A stretch of DNA of 64,000 nucleotides from Faecalibacter rhinopitheci. GTDB taxonomy: Bacteria > Bacteroidota > Bacteroidia > Flavobacteriales > Weeksellaceae. The stretch lies in assembly GCF_015234135.1 (NCBI RefSeq), contig NZ_JADGIK010000005.1:124001-188000 (forward strand), in the 5' to 3' direction. The first letter of the stretch is position 1. Every line of letters begins with the position of its first letter. A model generated the notes under the pieces. That model was not told the origin of the DNA, ran no database searches, and saw only the letters and a program-made list of their open reading frames with translations. Below are positions 1 through 8,370 of the stretch, piece by piece. Position numbers and translations under genes: made by a program.

Positions 1-1
1 T

Positions 2-715
2 GCACAAGATAAATTTGAAGTGACCTATATTACACGTATTATACTTCCAGCTGATTTCGAATTTCAAGCATCTGGCGGCAGAACTATGTCAAAAGATATG
101 CAAGACGATTTTAAAAAAGCCTTGCAAGAACCACAAGAAAATACGTTAACCGTATTTGGTCAACAATCATTTTATAAAGCCGTAGAAAAAATCAGTAACG
201 ATCAAGAAGCTTCGATGGGACGTTCGCATATGAAATTTATGCGTTTCGGCGGAGATAATATCTATCAAGATTTGGCCAATGGAATCTATTATAAGGATCT
301 AATGATTTCGGCAAAAGATTATACCATTAAAGATCAATTGAAACCATTTGATTGGAAATTAACGCGTGAGACAAAAACCATTTTAGGAAACGAAGCGCGC
401 AAAGCCACATTAATGCAAAATGATCAAGAATTAACGGTTTGGTATGCCACTAAAATTCCGAATAAAACAGGACCAGAAAATTATTGGGGGTTACCAGGTT
501 TAATTTTAGAAATTGAATCGCCCTTAGATCAAGGTTGGATTAAAGGGAAACGTATCATTACAATTGGAGATATTAAGCCAATAAATAACACCAAACCGAT
601 TGAAGCTCCAAAAGTAAAAACAACGATTACAGAAGTGGAATTCGAAAAATTAAAAGAAGAGCAACGTTTACGTGCTGAACAAATGAGAAATCAAGGTGTT
701 GAAACCAAAAATTAA
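2..715 (+). CDS. GLPGLI family secreted protein, 5' end cut by window
   Basis: The reading frame is open from base 2 and starts with Ala-Gln-Asp, which matches the residues just after the signal-peptide cleavage site of the downstream paralogue (FAQQEKIEVTY). The start codon and signal peptide therefore lie before the window; an in-frame GTG at base 20 is not the start. The mature protein carries the family hallmark NYWGLPGLILEIES around bases 480-520, plus the conserved stretch DWKLTRETKTILGNEARKA. The family (TIGR01200-type) is restricted mainly to Bacteroidota and has no established biochemical role; members are exported, probably to the periplasm. It is clearly a tandem duplicate of the next gene. 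A strong terminator follows at 729-758. Confidence 0.9.
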   Translation, partial: AQDKFEVTYITRIILPADFEFQASGGRTMSKDMQDDFKKALQEPQENTLTVFGQQSFYKAVEKISNDQEASMGRSHMKFMRFGGDNIYQDLANGIYYKDLMISAKDYTIKDQLKPFDWKLTRETKTILGNEARKATLMQNDQELTVWYATKIPNKTGPENYWGLPGLILEIESPLDQGWIKGKRIITIGDIKPINNTKPIEAPKVKTTITEVEFEKLKEEQRLRAEQMRNQGVETKN

Positions 716-728
716 ATACAAATTCTAT

Positions 729-758
729 ACTCCGATTAAACTTATCGGAGTTTTTTTT
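729..758 (+). terminator. intrinsic terminator after first GLPGLI gene
   Basis: Perfect 8-bp stem ACTCCGAT/ATCGGAGT (729-736 with 744-751), 7-nt loop, followed by a run of T (751-758). It separates the two tandem GLPGLI genes into different transcripts. Confidence 0.9.
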
Positions 759-788
759 GTCTTATTAATATAAAAATAATAAAGATAA

Positions 789-1577
789 ATGAAAAAAATA
801 TTATTCCTTTCAGCTATAGTAATCTCGAGTTTAACATTTGCTCAACAAGAAAAAATTGAGGTGACTTATACTTCACGTTTAATTTTACCTGAAGACTTTA
901 CGTTTCAACCTCCAGGAGGTGGAAATGGCCGTCAGATGCCAAAAGAAATGATGGAACAAATGATGAAACGTATCCAAGAACCACAAGAATCTACGTTAAC
1001 TATTTTTGGAGATCAATCCAATTATAAAGCGATTGAAAAAATCAGCAACGACCAACAAAATGGTGGCGGTCCAGGTGGACGTGGCGGAATGCGCATGATG
1101 CGTTTTGGTGGAAGCGATAATGTCTTTAAAAATATTTCTACAAAATCATACATGAAAGAAGTGAATATGATGTCAAAAACGTATACGGTAAAAGATGATT
1201 TACCAAATTTTGATTGGAAATTAACCCGAGAAACTCGTACTATTTTAGGAAACGAAGCACGTAAAGCGACAGCTGAAAAAGATGGTAAAGTGATTACGGC
1301 TTGGTATTCAACTAAAATTCCAGCAAAAAATGGACCTGAAAATTATTGGGGATTACCTGGTTTAATTTTGGAAGTTGAATCTGAAATTGAACAAGGTCCG
1401 ATTAAAGGTAAAAAAATCATTGTAATATCTGATATCAAAACTTCTAATGATAAAAAAGCGATTGAAATGCCAAAAGCGAAAACAACGATTACAGAAGCAG
1501 AATATGAAAAATTACAAAAAGAACAACGCGAACGTTTTGAACAAATGCGTGATCAAGGAGTAAATCGTAGAGATTAA
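789..1577 (+). CDS. GLPGLI family secreted protein (paralogue 2)
   Basis: 262 residues beginning with a typical signal peptide (MKKILFLSAIVISSLTFAQQ, cleavage about after residue 18). The GLPGLI motif is at residues 188-193 inside NYWGLPGLILEVES, and the segment DWKLTRETRTILGNEARKA is shared almost unchanged with the upstream gene. Two inserts stand out: a Met-rich stretch at residues 50-59 (Met 50, 54, 55, 58, 59) and a Gly/Met-rich stretch at residues 92-108. The function is not known for the family. Neighbours are a second full-length GLPGLI gene and a TonB-receptor-like barrel, so a role in the outer membrane or periplasm is inferred. Confidence 0.9.
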   Translation: MKKILFLSAIVISSLTFAQQEKIEVTYTSRLILPEDFTFQPPGGGNGRQMPKEMMEQMMKRIQEPQESTLTIFGDQSNYKAIEKISNDQQNGGGPGGRGGMRMMRFGGSDNVFKNISTKSYMKEVNMMSKTYTVKDDLPNFDWKLTRETRTILGNEARKATAEKDGKVITAWYSTKIPAKNGPENYWGLPGLILEVESEIEQGPIKGKKIIVISDIKTSNDKKAIEMPKAKTTITEAEYEKLQKEQRERFEQMRDQGVNRRD

Positions 1578-1695
1578 TCCATTCTACTGTAAAAAATCTT
1601 CGTAATTTATTATATTTAACTTAAGTTCAATCTGATAAGACCTAAATTGGACTTTAATTTGATTATTCCTTATTGTAACTTAAAATACAACGACT

Positions 1696-2298
1696 ATGAA
1701 AGCACTTATTATTGTTGATATGCAAAATGATTTTATGCCGGGTGGTGCACTTGCGGTACCTGAAGGAGATTTAATTATTGAACGCATCAATGAATTACAA
1801 AATAAATTTGAGTTAATCGTCGCAACTCAAGATTGGCATCCTGCGAATCATAAAAGTTTTGCGTCTCAACACGAAGGAAAAAATCCATTTGATGTAATTG
1901 AATTAAATGGATTACAGCAAACATTATGGCCTAATCACTGTATACAGGGCACAAAGGGAGCTGATTTCCATAAAGATTTAAATACAATCAAAGTAGAAGC
2001 TATTTTCAGAAAAGGCATGAATAGAGATATTGATTCTTACAGTGGTTTCTTTGATAATGGTCGAAAAAAATCTACAGGTTTAAATGGTTTTTTGAAAGAG
2101 CGAAATGTAACCTCGCTTTTTATATGCGGATTAGCATCAGATTATTGTGTGTATTATACTGCAATGGATGCACTTTCGTTAGGCTACCCTACTACAATTC
2201 TTGAAGGATCAACTAAACCAATCGATCCTATAAAGCTTGTTGATTTAAAAGAAAACTTTAAGCTAAAAGGAGGAAATGTTTCTACTTATATTTTGTAA
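1696..2298 (+). CDS. pncA: nicotinamidase (NAD salvage)
   Basis: 200-residue isochorismatase-fold amidase that hydrolyses nicotinamide to nicotinate in the cytoplasm. The catalytic triad is visible: Asp8 (KALIIVDMQNDF), Lys106 (FRKGMNRDIDSYSGF) and Cys151 (ICGLASDYCVYYTA). Metal ligands expected for the family are Asp46 and His48 (TQDWHPANH) and His81 (LWPNHC). Length is usual for the family. It has no signal peptide although it sits between exported GLPGLI proteins; the next gene begins 44 nt downstream, so they may share a transcript. Pyrazinamidase activity normally accompanies this enzyme. Confidence 0.95.
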   Translation: MKALIIVDMQNDFMPGGALAVPEGDLIIERINELQNKFELIVATQDWHPANHKSFASQHEGKNPFDVIELNGLQQTLWPNHCIQGTKGADFHKDLNTIKVEAIFRKGMNRDIDSYSGFFDNGRKKSTGLNGFLKERNVTSLFICGLASDYCVYYTAMDALSLGYPTTILEGSTKPIDPIKLVDLKENFKLKGGNVSTYIL

Positions 2299-2342
2299 CG
2301 TTTCAATTAAAAATGTTACTAACTAATAAAAATACTATAATC

Positions 2343-3116
2343 ATGAAAAAATTATTATTCACATTTGCATTAGGGTTAATATCAACTTCGTTCACTATTG
2401 CTCAAGATAATAAATCACAAAACATTGAAGCGACTTATATTAATGAAATAAAGTTGGATTATGAAGCTACAATGAAAACTATTCCGCAACAATTACGTTC
2501 GCAAGTTGGGGATTTATTAAAAGCTGAAATTGATGCAGGAATTTTTATGACTTATCATTTAAAATCAAATGGTAAAAATTCTTCTTTCAAATTAGAAGAA
2601 AAAATAAATAATTCTCAGAATTCAACTGGATTTATCGCACAACAAATGGCAGCAATGGACAAGCATCCATATTATAAAGATCTTTCTACAACACCATCTA
2701 CTTATTATAAAGAAGTGGATGCTGGAGTTAAACAATATTTAATTAAAGAAGCACCTAACTTTAATTGGAAAACAACAAGAGAAAAAGCTGAAATCGCTGG
2801 TTATAAAGTGAATAAAGCAGAAGGTGTAATGATGGACTCTATTAAAGTAACAGCTTGGTATGCACCAGAAATTACTGTAAAAGATGGTCCACAAACTCTT
2901 TCTGGTTTACCTGGATTAATCATTAAAGCAGAATATGAATCGAGCAATGCTAAAATGATCTTTACGTTAAAAGAATTAAAAATATCTGATAAAGAACTTA
3001 AAGTAAACTTACCAACAAAAGGAACTCTAGTTTCTGAAAAAGAATTTATGGAAGAAATGCTTAAACTACAAGCACAATTTAAAGAAATGATGGGTGGTGG
3101 CGTAGATACCAACTAA
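2343..3116 (+). CDS. GLPGLI family secreted protein (divergent paralogue 3)
   Basis: The frame opens at 2313, but the ATG at 2343 is preferred because it places a classical signal peptide at the N terminus (MKKLLFTFALGLISTSFTIAQ). That gives 257 residues. The family motif is present as SGLPGLIIKAEY, preceded by the usual aromatic/basic region (NFNWKTTREKAEIAGYKV). It is more diverged than the two upstream copies and lacks their Met/Gly-rich inserts. The next gene, a TonB-receptor-like barrel, starts 27 nt downstream, so the two are probably co-transcribed and may work together. The molecular function is unknown. Confidence 0.9.
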   Translation: MKKLLFTFALGLISTSFTIAQDNKSQNIEATYINEIKLDYEATMKTIPQQLRSQVGDLLKAEIDAGIFMTYHLKSNGKNSSFKLEEKINNSQNSTGFIAQQMAAMDKHPYYKDLSTTPSTYYKEVDAGVKQYLIKEAPNFNWKTTREKAEIAGYKVNKAEGVMMDSIKVTAWYAPEITVKDGPQTLSGLPGLIIKAEYESSNAKMIFTLKELKISDKELKVNLPTKGTLVSEKEFMEEMLKLQAQFKEMMGGGVDTN

Positions 3117-3143
3117 AAATATAAACTCAATTAACCAATATAA

Positions 3144-5864
3144 ATGAACAAACTACTCTACTTAATTTTATTTCAATTTTCATTTGTGACGATTTATGCA
3201 CAGGACTGTAAATTGAAAGGAACTGTACTGAATGAAATTGGAATACCTATAAGCGATGCTTCTGTTTCAGTTTTTGATTCAAAAAATGAAGGGAAAGGTT
3301 TTGTATTCACCAATTCTGTTGGTGAGTTTGAGCTTACCTTACCATGTGACCAATCCTACGAAATCGAAATTGAACAGCCTGGATATGAAACTTTAATCAA
3401 AAAGGTGGAATTGAACGGTAACAAAAATGAAAAAATAAAATTAGTTAAAGGAACTGAATCTATTTCTTTACAAGAAACTATTATCAAAGCACAACAAGCC
3501 ATAAAAATTAAAGGTGATACAGTTGAGTACGATGCAGATTCTTTTAAAGTTGGTAACGAAGAAGTTTTAGAAGACATCTTGAAAAAGCTTCCCGGGATAG
3601 AAGTTGAAAATGGAAAAGTTTATCACAAAGGAAAAGAAATTACAACCATTACTGTTGGTGGACGTGAAGTTCTTGGAGGAAACACTAAACTTCTTAATAA
3701 AAATTTACCTTCTGATGCAGTTTCTAAAATTCAATTAAATACAAAATTTAAATCTAATCCTTTTGCATCTTCCTTACAAGAGGACGAACAAGCTTCTTTG
3801 AATATTGAATTAAAAGATAATATGAAGCAATTGGTTTTTGGTAATGCAACTCTTGGTGGAGATGCTGATGAGCATGCCGATGCGCAGCTAAAAACATTCT
3901 ATTTTTCTGAAAAAATGGACGCAACGGTAATTACCGATTTCAATACGTATGGAAAAGAAGTTTTTGACCGCGAAGATTACTTTAGCTTTTTTGGAGGCTT
4001 CTCTGAATTTAGTGCAGAGGGAAGTATTTATTCTTTAAGAGGCGGAAATTCAGCTTTAAACTTTGGTTCTAATACTAACGCGGCTGAGATGAACACTTTT
4101 AATGGTGCAGCTCACTTTGGATATGAGCCTAATAAAAAAGTAAAAGTTTCTGGATTTGGCTTAATTAATACTAACAATATCCGTTATAAATCTATTGCTG
4201 AACGTAAGTACAATGATGGATTTACTGAAAAAGATGAGTCTGAAAATAAAAATAATTTATTATCAGCTATGGGAAGATTACGTATTGATTGGAATCCTAA
4301 CGATAAAGGTCAAGTTAAATATCGTTTAAATTTTAACTACACTGGTAACGATGATGAGCAAGGTGTAAACAGATTTAGAAACGATGAATTTGTAGGATTT
4401 AATAAAAATATTACTGATCGTAAAAATTACAGCATTAGCCAAACCTTATCTTATGTAAGAAAAGTAAAGAGAGATCATAACATCGGTTTCTATCTACGTC
4501 ATCAATATCAGCAAGAAACTCCAAATCTTTTCATGGATTCTGAAGAGAAAATTTTTAATATTTTCAACAGTTCTCCATCCAATTCAGGACGATATTTAAT
4601 CAATCAAGACCAAGAATATACAACTAATACATTCCAGTTGTATATGGTTTATAATCATTTAATCAATAATACAACTAACTTAAAATTAAAAGTTGGAACT
4701 AATTTCTCTATGCAAGATTTTAATAACAAAATCTATGATCAAGATATTTTAGTTATGCAAAGTTTGAATGGTACTAATATGGTTTCTAAAACAGATTTTG
4801 ATTACAACGAAACTTTTGCTGATGCTACTTTAACAAAGAAAATAGGAAAATTTCAAGCAGATTTAGGAGCTGGAATATCATATTTTAATGAAAAAGCTAA
4901 TTTTGTTGATGGTAAAAGTATAAACTTTGATGAAACTAAAGTCTTACCACATGCTAACCTGAAATACAACTTTAATAATGCAACAAGTATTTTTGCTAAT
5001 TATAATCAAGCTTATAGCTATCCACATGCAAAAGACTTAACAGATTCTTATGTTTTACAAAATTATCGTTCTGTATTTAGAGGAAATAACGATCTAAGAC
5101 AAGCGCTTACACATACAACATCGTTAAATTTTAGTCACTTTAATTCCTTTACTTTTTTCAATGTTTTTGCAAACCTAAGTTATACTCAACGCGAAAGAAG
5201 TATACAAACAGTTTCGCGTATGGATAAATTATTTTTAGATCCTACGGATGAATCTAAGTTTACCATTACACAAGAAAATAACTTGATTAACTCTGATTAT
5301 GAAGAAAACTCATACAATGCTTCTTTAAATATTGGTAAACGTTTTTTCAAATGGTATAACATAAGATTTAATGCTAATGCATCATGGTCTGATTATTATA
5401 CGTACACGAAAGGTTTAAATGATACTGATTTTGTACAAATCAATAATAAAAGCTTTAATCAAAATTATACATTGACAAATACTTTCACATTTAAGAAAAA
5501 AGTAGAACTAAAAGCAGGTTTAAATGCTTCTTTTAACAAATTTCAATCTCGTGTAGAACAAGAGTTTGCTAACTGGAGACCTTTTGGCGATATCGCATGG
5601 TCAGTAACTGACAAACTGTTGTTACAATCAGATTTTTCTTATAGATTACAATACCGTGATGGTGATCGTATTAATGAAGGAAAAGAATGGAATGCATCTA
5701 TCCGATACAATGCCTTTAAGAAGACTTACATTACATTAGTTGGAGGTAATTTATTAGGTAATAATGTAATTGTTAATAACTCGTTTAATGACAATTATAT
5801 TCAAACTACAACAACTGATGTTTTAGGACGCTATTTCTTGGTAAATTTAAGGTATAAGTTCTAA
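3144..5864 (+). CDS. TonB-dependent-receptor-like outer-membrane protein with carboxypeptidase-regulatory-like domain
   Basis: 906 residues. A signal peptide (about 1-19, ending in YAQ) is followed by a carboxypeptidase-regulatory-like beta-sandwich (about 20-105, starting CKLKGTVLNEIGIPISDASV). Next come a plug-like region (about 110-230, including DILKKLPGIEVENGKVYHKG) and a long region rich in alternating aromatic/polar strands ending in RYFLVNLRYKF, a typical outer-membrane C-terminal strand. The plug lacks the usual strong 'RGxxS' receptor signature. Such barrels are often found next to GLPGLI genes, as here. The substrate is unknown, and it may be a transporter or an assembly or adhesion factor. 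A terminator lies directly downstream. Confidence 0.85.
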   Translation: MNKLLYLILFQFSFVTIYAQDCKLKGTVLNEIGIPISDASVSVFDSKNEGKGFVFTNSVGEFELTLPCDQSYEIEIEQPGYETLIKKVELNGNKNEKIKLVKGTESISLQETIIKAQQAIKIKGDTVEYDADSFKVGNEEVLEDILKKLPGIEVENGKVYHKGKEITTITVGGREVLGGNTKLLNKNLPSDAVSKIQLNTKFKSNPFASSLQEDEQASLNIELKDNMKQLVFGNATLGGDADEHADAQLKTFYFSEKMDATVITDFNTYGKEVFDREDYFSFFGGFSEFSAEGSIYSLRGGNSALNFGSNTNAAEMNTFNGAAHFGYEPNKKVKVSGFGLINTNNIRYKSIAERKYNDGFTEKDESENKNNLLSAMGRLRIDWNPNDKGQVKYRLNFNYTGNDDEQGVNRFRNDEFVGFNKNITDRKNYSISQTLSYVRKVKRDHNIGFYLRHQYQQETPNLFMDSEEKIFNIFNSSPSNSGRYLINQDQEYTTNTFQLYMVYNHLINNTTNLKLKVGTNFSMQDFNNKIYDQDILVMQSLNGTNMVSKTDFDYNETFADATLTKKIGKFQADLGAGISYFNEKANFVDGKSINFDETKVLPHANLKYNFNNATSIFANYNQAYSYPHAKDLTDSYVLQNYRSVFRGNNDLRQALTHTTSLNFSHFNSFTFFNVFANLSYTQRERSIQTVSRMDKLFLDPTDESKFTITQENNLINSDYEENSYNASLNIGKRFFKWYNIRFNANASWSDYYTYTKGLNDTDFVQINNKSFNQNYTLTNTFTFKKKVELKAGLNASFNKFQSRVEQEFANWRPFGDIAWSVTDKLLLQSDFSYRLQYRDGDRINEGKEWNASIRYNAFKKTYITLVGGNLLGNNVIVNNSFNDNYIQTTTTDVLGRYFLVNLRYKF

Positions 5865-5883
5865 ATTAAATATTATAATAAAG

Positions 5884-5909
5884 AAGAGGCTGTACTAGCC
5901 TCTTTTTTT
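5884..5909 (+). terminator. intrinsic terminator after outer-membrane barrel gene
   Basis: Perfect 8-bp stem AAGAGGCT/AGCCTCTT (5884-5891 with 5897-5904), 5-nt loop GTACT, then a T-run to 5909. Confidence 0.9.
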
Positions 5910-5939
5910 ATTCGTACCTTTAGAAAAATAGTTCCTTTT

Positions 5940-6347
5940 ATGAAATTGACCTTAATTAAATTTTCTCTCTTTGTTTTTTCTCTAATCTTTATCAAAAAAA
6001 TTGTATTCCCTGAATGGGAATTTAAAAAAGTAGATTTTAACTCTATCGAATTATTACTGTTAATTTTTACCTTAGGATTTTTATTTTATTATTGGATAAA
6101 AGTTGCGAAGAATAAAACTTTGGTTAAACGTATTTCTGTGCTATCATCATTACTAATTTGTACAATAATTCTTTGTCAAAATTTCACAATTTCACCTGAT
6201 ATTATCCGTAGAATTGTAGTAAATGATGAAGAGGAAATCCATATCCGTCCAAAAGACCCTTCTTATTGCTTGGGAGATTTAGACTATTGCATGGATTCTA
6301 TTAAAGTTACGAAATATAAAATTTTCCAGAAAAAAGAAATAATGTAA
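5940..6347 (+). CDS. small hypothetical membrane protein
   Basis: 135 residues that I do not recognise. Three hydrophobic segments are visible: about residues 5-22 (LIKFSLFVFSLIFIKKIVF), 36-54 (IELLLLIFTLGFLFYYWI) and 68-82 (VLSSLLICTIILC). A charged tail follows, with three Cys-containing turns (SYCLGDLDYCMDS). It lies between two terminators and so is probably a single-gene unit. The convergent mltG gene shares its downstream terminator. Confidence 0.6.
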   Translation: MKLTLIKFSLFVFSLIFIKKIVFPEWEFKKVDFNSIELLLLIFTLGFLFYYWIKVAKNKTLVKRISVLSSLLICTIILCQNFTISPDIIRRIVVNDEEEIHIRPKDPSYCLGDLDYCMDSIKVTKYKIFQKKEIM

Positions 6348-6367
6348 ACTTTCTAAATATAGAAAAT

Positions 6368-6397
6368 AAAAAAGCCACTCCCTAAAGTGGCTTTTTT
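6368..6397. terminator. bidirectional terminator
   Basis: Perfect 12-bp stem AAAAAAGCCACT/AGTGGCTTTTTT (6368-6379 with 6386-6397), 6-nt loop. It has T-runs on both strands and lies between the convergent genes ending at 6347 (+) and 6401 (-). Confidence 0.92.
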
Positions 6398-6400
6398 ATT

Positions 6401-7420
6401 TTATTTAATATTATTTTTCTTGACCCATTGACGGTATTTATCTGCATTTTTTTTATGTTCTTCAAAAGTTTTTGCAAAACTATGGTATCCTGGTCGATCG
6501 GGATCCGCTGCAAAATAGATAAAGTCATGATCCGCAGGATTCAAGACTGCATCAATCATTTGTAAATTTGGTAAACATATTGGTGCCGGTGGTAATCCTT
6601 TATTTCTATAAGTGTTATATGCATTAGATGTCCACGTTAATTTTTTATAAACACGTTGTACTTTTTGATCAAAACCATTTTCTAATTTATATGCATATAT
6701 AGAAGTTGGATCAGCTTCTAATCGCATATCAATAGCCAAACGATTTAAATAAGCCTTTGCTACTGCTTTTTGATCTTCCTCATGGTCTGAAGATTCTAAC
6801 TGAACAATAGAAGCTAACGTAGTTACTTCTAATAGGGTCATGTTCATTGCTTTTGCTTTAGCTAAACGATCTTTGTTCCAAACTTTATTATATTGAGATT
6901 CTAAACGTTCAATTAATTTTTCTGGAGGTAATGACCAGTATACAAAATACGTTTCTGGAATAAAATATTGTTTTACTGTTTCTTCATTTAAAGTGGAATC
7001 TTTTTCTTTTGCCCAATCCATAATAGAATTAGCAAAAGCTGTAGAATCAATATTTAACTGTCTAGAAACAGATCCTACCATATGGTATAATGTTGGCTCG
7101 TTCTTAATGCGTAATTTTACTTCTTCTTGCTCGCCACCTTGTAAACGATCTATAATAGAAGCACTACTTTCATTTGCTAAAATTTTATACTTCCCAGGTT
7201 TTATGGTAGAAGGATAATCTGCCGATTCAGCATATTTTTTAAAATCTTCCACATTATTTAAGTAAGGTTTTATTGAATCTAAAACTTGTTCAAATTCTGC
7301 TCCACGAGGTATAAATACAAAACCATCTTTTGTAGCATTTCCTTTAAAACCTTTCACAAAATCACAACCTGTCAACGTAAAAATTGATATAATTGTGAAT
7401 ATTACTAACTTTTTAGTCAT
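6401..7420 (-). CDS. mltG: endolytic murein transglycosylase, probable lipoprotein form
   Basis: 339 residues of the YceG/MltG family, which cleaves nascent peptidoglycan strands and sets glycan length. The catalytic glutamate is Glu209 in ASIVQLES, followed by the conserved LEADPTSIYAY and LPPAPICLP segments. The N terminus (TKKLVIFTIISIFTLTGC) ends in a lipobox with Cys19, so this protein looks lipid-anchored; the usual family member has a plain transmembrane helix. The +2 residue is Asp. The start codon lies 2 nt after the dapF stop, so the two genes form an operon with tight coupling. The shared terminator at 6368-6397 ends it. Confidence 0.93.
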   Translation of the reverse strand: MTKKLVIFTIISIFTLTGCDFVKGFKGNATKDGFVFIPRGAEFEQVLDSIKPYLNNVEDFKKYAESADYPSTIKPGKYKILANESSASIIDRLQGGEQEEVKLRIKNEPTLYHMVGSVSRQLNIDSTAFANSIMDWAKEKDSTLNEETVKQYFIPETYFVYWSLPPEKLIERLESQYNKVWNKDRLAKAKAMNMTLLEVTTLASIVQLESSDHEEDQKAVAKAYLNRLAIDMRLEADPTSIYAYKLENGFDQKVQRVYKKLTWTSNAYNTYRNKGLPPAPICLPNLQMIDAVLNPADHDFIYFAADPDRPGYHSFAKTFEEHKKNADKYRQWVKKNNIK

Positions 7421-7422
7421 TG

Positions 7423-8199
7423 TTATATTTCAATTTCTCCTTCGAAAACACGAACTGCTGGCCCGTTAAGCCATACATTTTCAAAGGTATTATTTTTTTC
7501 CTCAAAATTCACAGATAATTTACCTCCTAATGCTTCTACATAAATGTTATTATTTTTAACAAATCCTCTTATATAAGAAGCAATTGCAGCAGCTGTAATA
7601 CCAGTTCCACATGCCAAAGTTTCGTTCTCTACACCTCGCTCATATGTCCTAATTTTAAGCGATTGATTAGGCAAAATTTCTACAAAATTTACGTTACTAC
7701 CTTCCTCGTAATAAGGAGAACCATTTCGTATTTTTTTACCCAAATTATAAACATCAACATCCTTTACGCTCTTAGTAAATTGCACATGATGAGGTGAACC
7801 TGTATTCATAAATAAATAACGATCATGATCTTCTACTTCTTTTACATCTATCATTTGTAAACGAATAGTATCTCCGTCTACCACAGCATGATGTAAACCA
7901 TCAATTGCATTGAAAGTCATATTTTCATCTGTAACTTGTAAATCATGCGCAAAACGAACGATGCATCTTCCTCCATTCCCACACATTGTACTTTCATTCC
8001 CATCCGAATTGAAATAGACCATTCTAAAATTTGACGCTTGGTCATTTTCTAATAGGATTAATCCATCTCCACCTACACCAAAGTTTCGATTGCAAATTTT
8101 TTCAATTATATTTTTATCAATAGGAAAATCTTTTGTTCTATTATCGATCATCACAAAATCATTTCCAGCTCCTTGATATTTATAGAATTTAATTTTCAC
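7423..8199 (-). CDS. dapF: diaminopimelate epimerase
   Basis: 258 residues. It converts LL-diaminopimelate to the meso form for lysine and peptidoglycan synthesis, in the cytoplasm, without cofactor. The two catalytic cysteines are visible: Cys73 in STMCGNGGRC and Cys197 in ETLACGTG. The N-terminal KYQGAGNDFVMID and the central GSPHHVQF motifs are also conserved. Length is slightly short of the common 270-280 but complete. It is the first gene of a two-gene unit with mltG, which fits a cell-wall operon. Confidence 0.96.
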   Translation of the reverse strand: MKIKFYKYQGAGNDFVMIDNRTKDFPIDKNIIEKICNRNFGVGGDGLILLENDQASNFRMVYFNSDGNESTMCGNGGRCIVRFAHDLQVTDENMTFNAIDGLHHAVVDGDTIRLQMIDVKEVEDHDRYLFMNTGSPHHVQFTKSVKDVDVYNLGKKIRNGSPYYEEGSNVNFVEILPNQSLKIRTYERGVENETLACGTGITAAAIASYIRGFVKNNNIYVEALGGKLSVNFEEKNNTFENVWLNGPAVRVFEGEIEI

Positions 8200-8291
8200 T
8201 GTGTTTAAATTTTATACAAAATAAACGAATTTTTACCACATTAAGTATTATTTATCATTTTTGACAAAATTGTTAAAAATGAGTTAAACCA

Positions 8292-8324
8292 TTTGTAAAT
8301 GTTAAAGTTTTGGTCTTAAATTTG
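8292..8324 (+). promoter_or_regulatory. Bacteroidota-type promoter of the htrA-like gene
   Basis: A -33 box TTTG (8292-8295) and a -7 box TAAATTTG (8317-8324) are separated by 21 nt, matching the family consensus TTTG-N19-21-TAnnTTTG. The start codon is 46 nt downstream. Confidence 0.75.
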
Positions 8325-8370
8325 AAATAGACAAATAATAAAAACTCAATTAATTTACTAATTAACAATA

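Noticed and set aside
20-22. GTG as the start of the first gene
   Set aside because: The frame is open to the window edge, and the upstream residues Ala-Gln-Asp match the mature N terminus of the paralogue, so the true start lies outside the window.
1620-1655. Imperfect inverted repeat upstream of pncA (AAGTTCAAT/ATTGGACTT)
   Set aside because: Short, with G-U pairing, and no T-run or promoter context. It is too weak to list as a feature.
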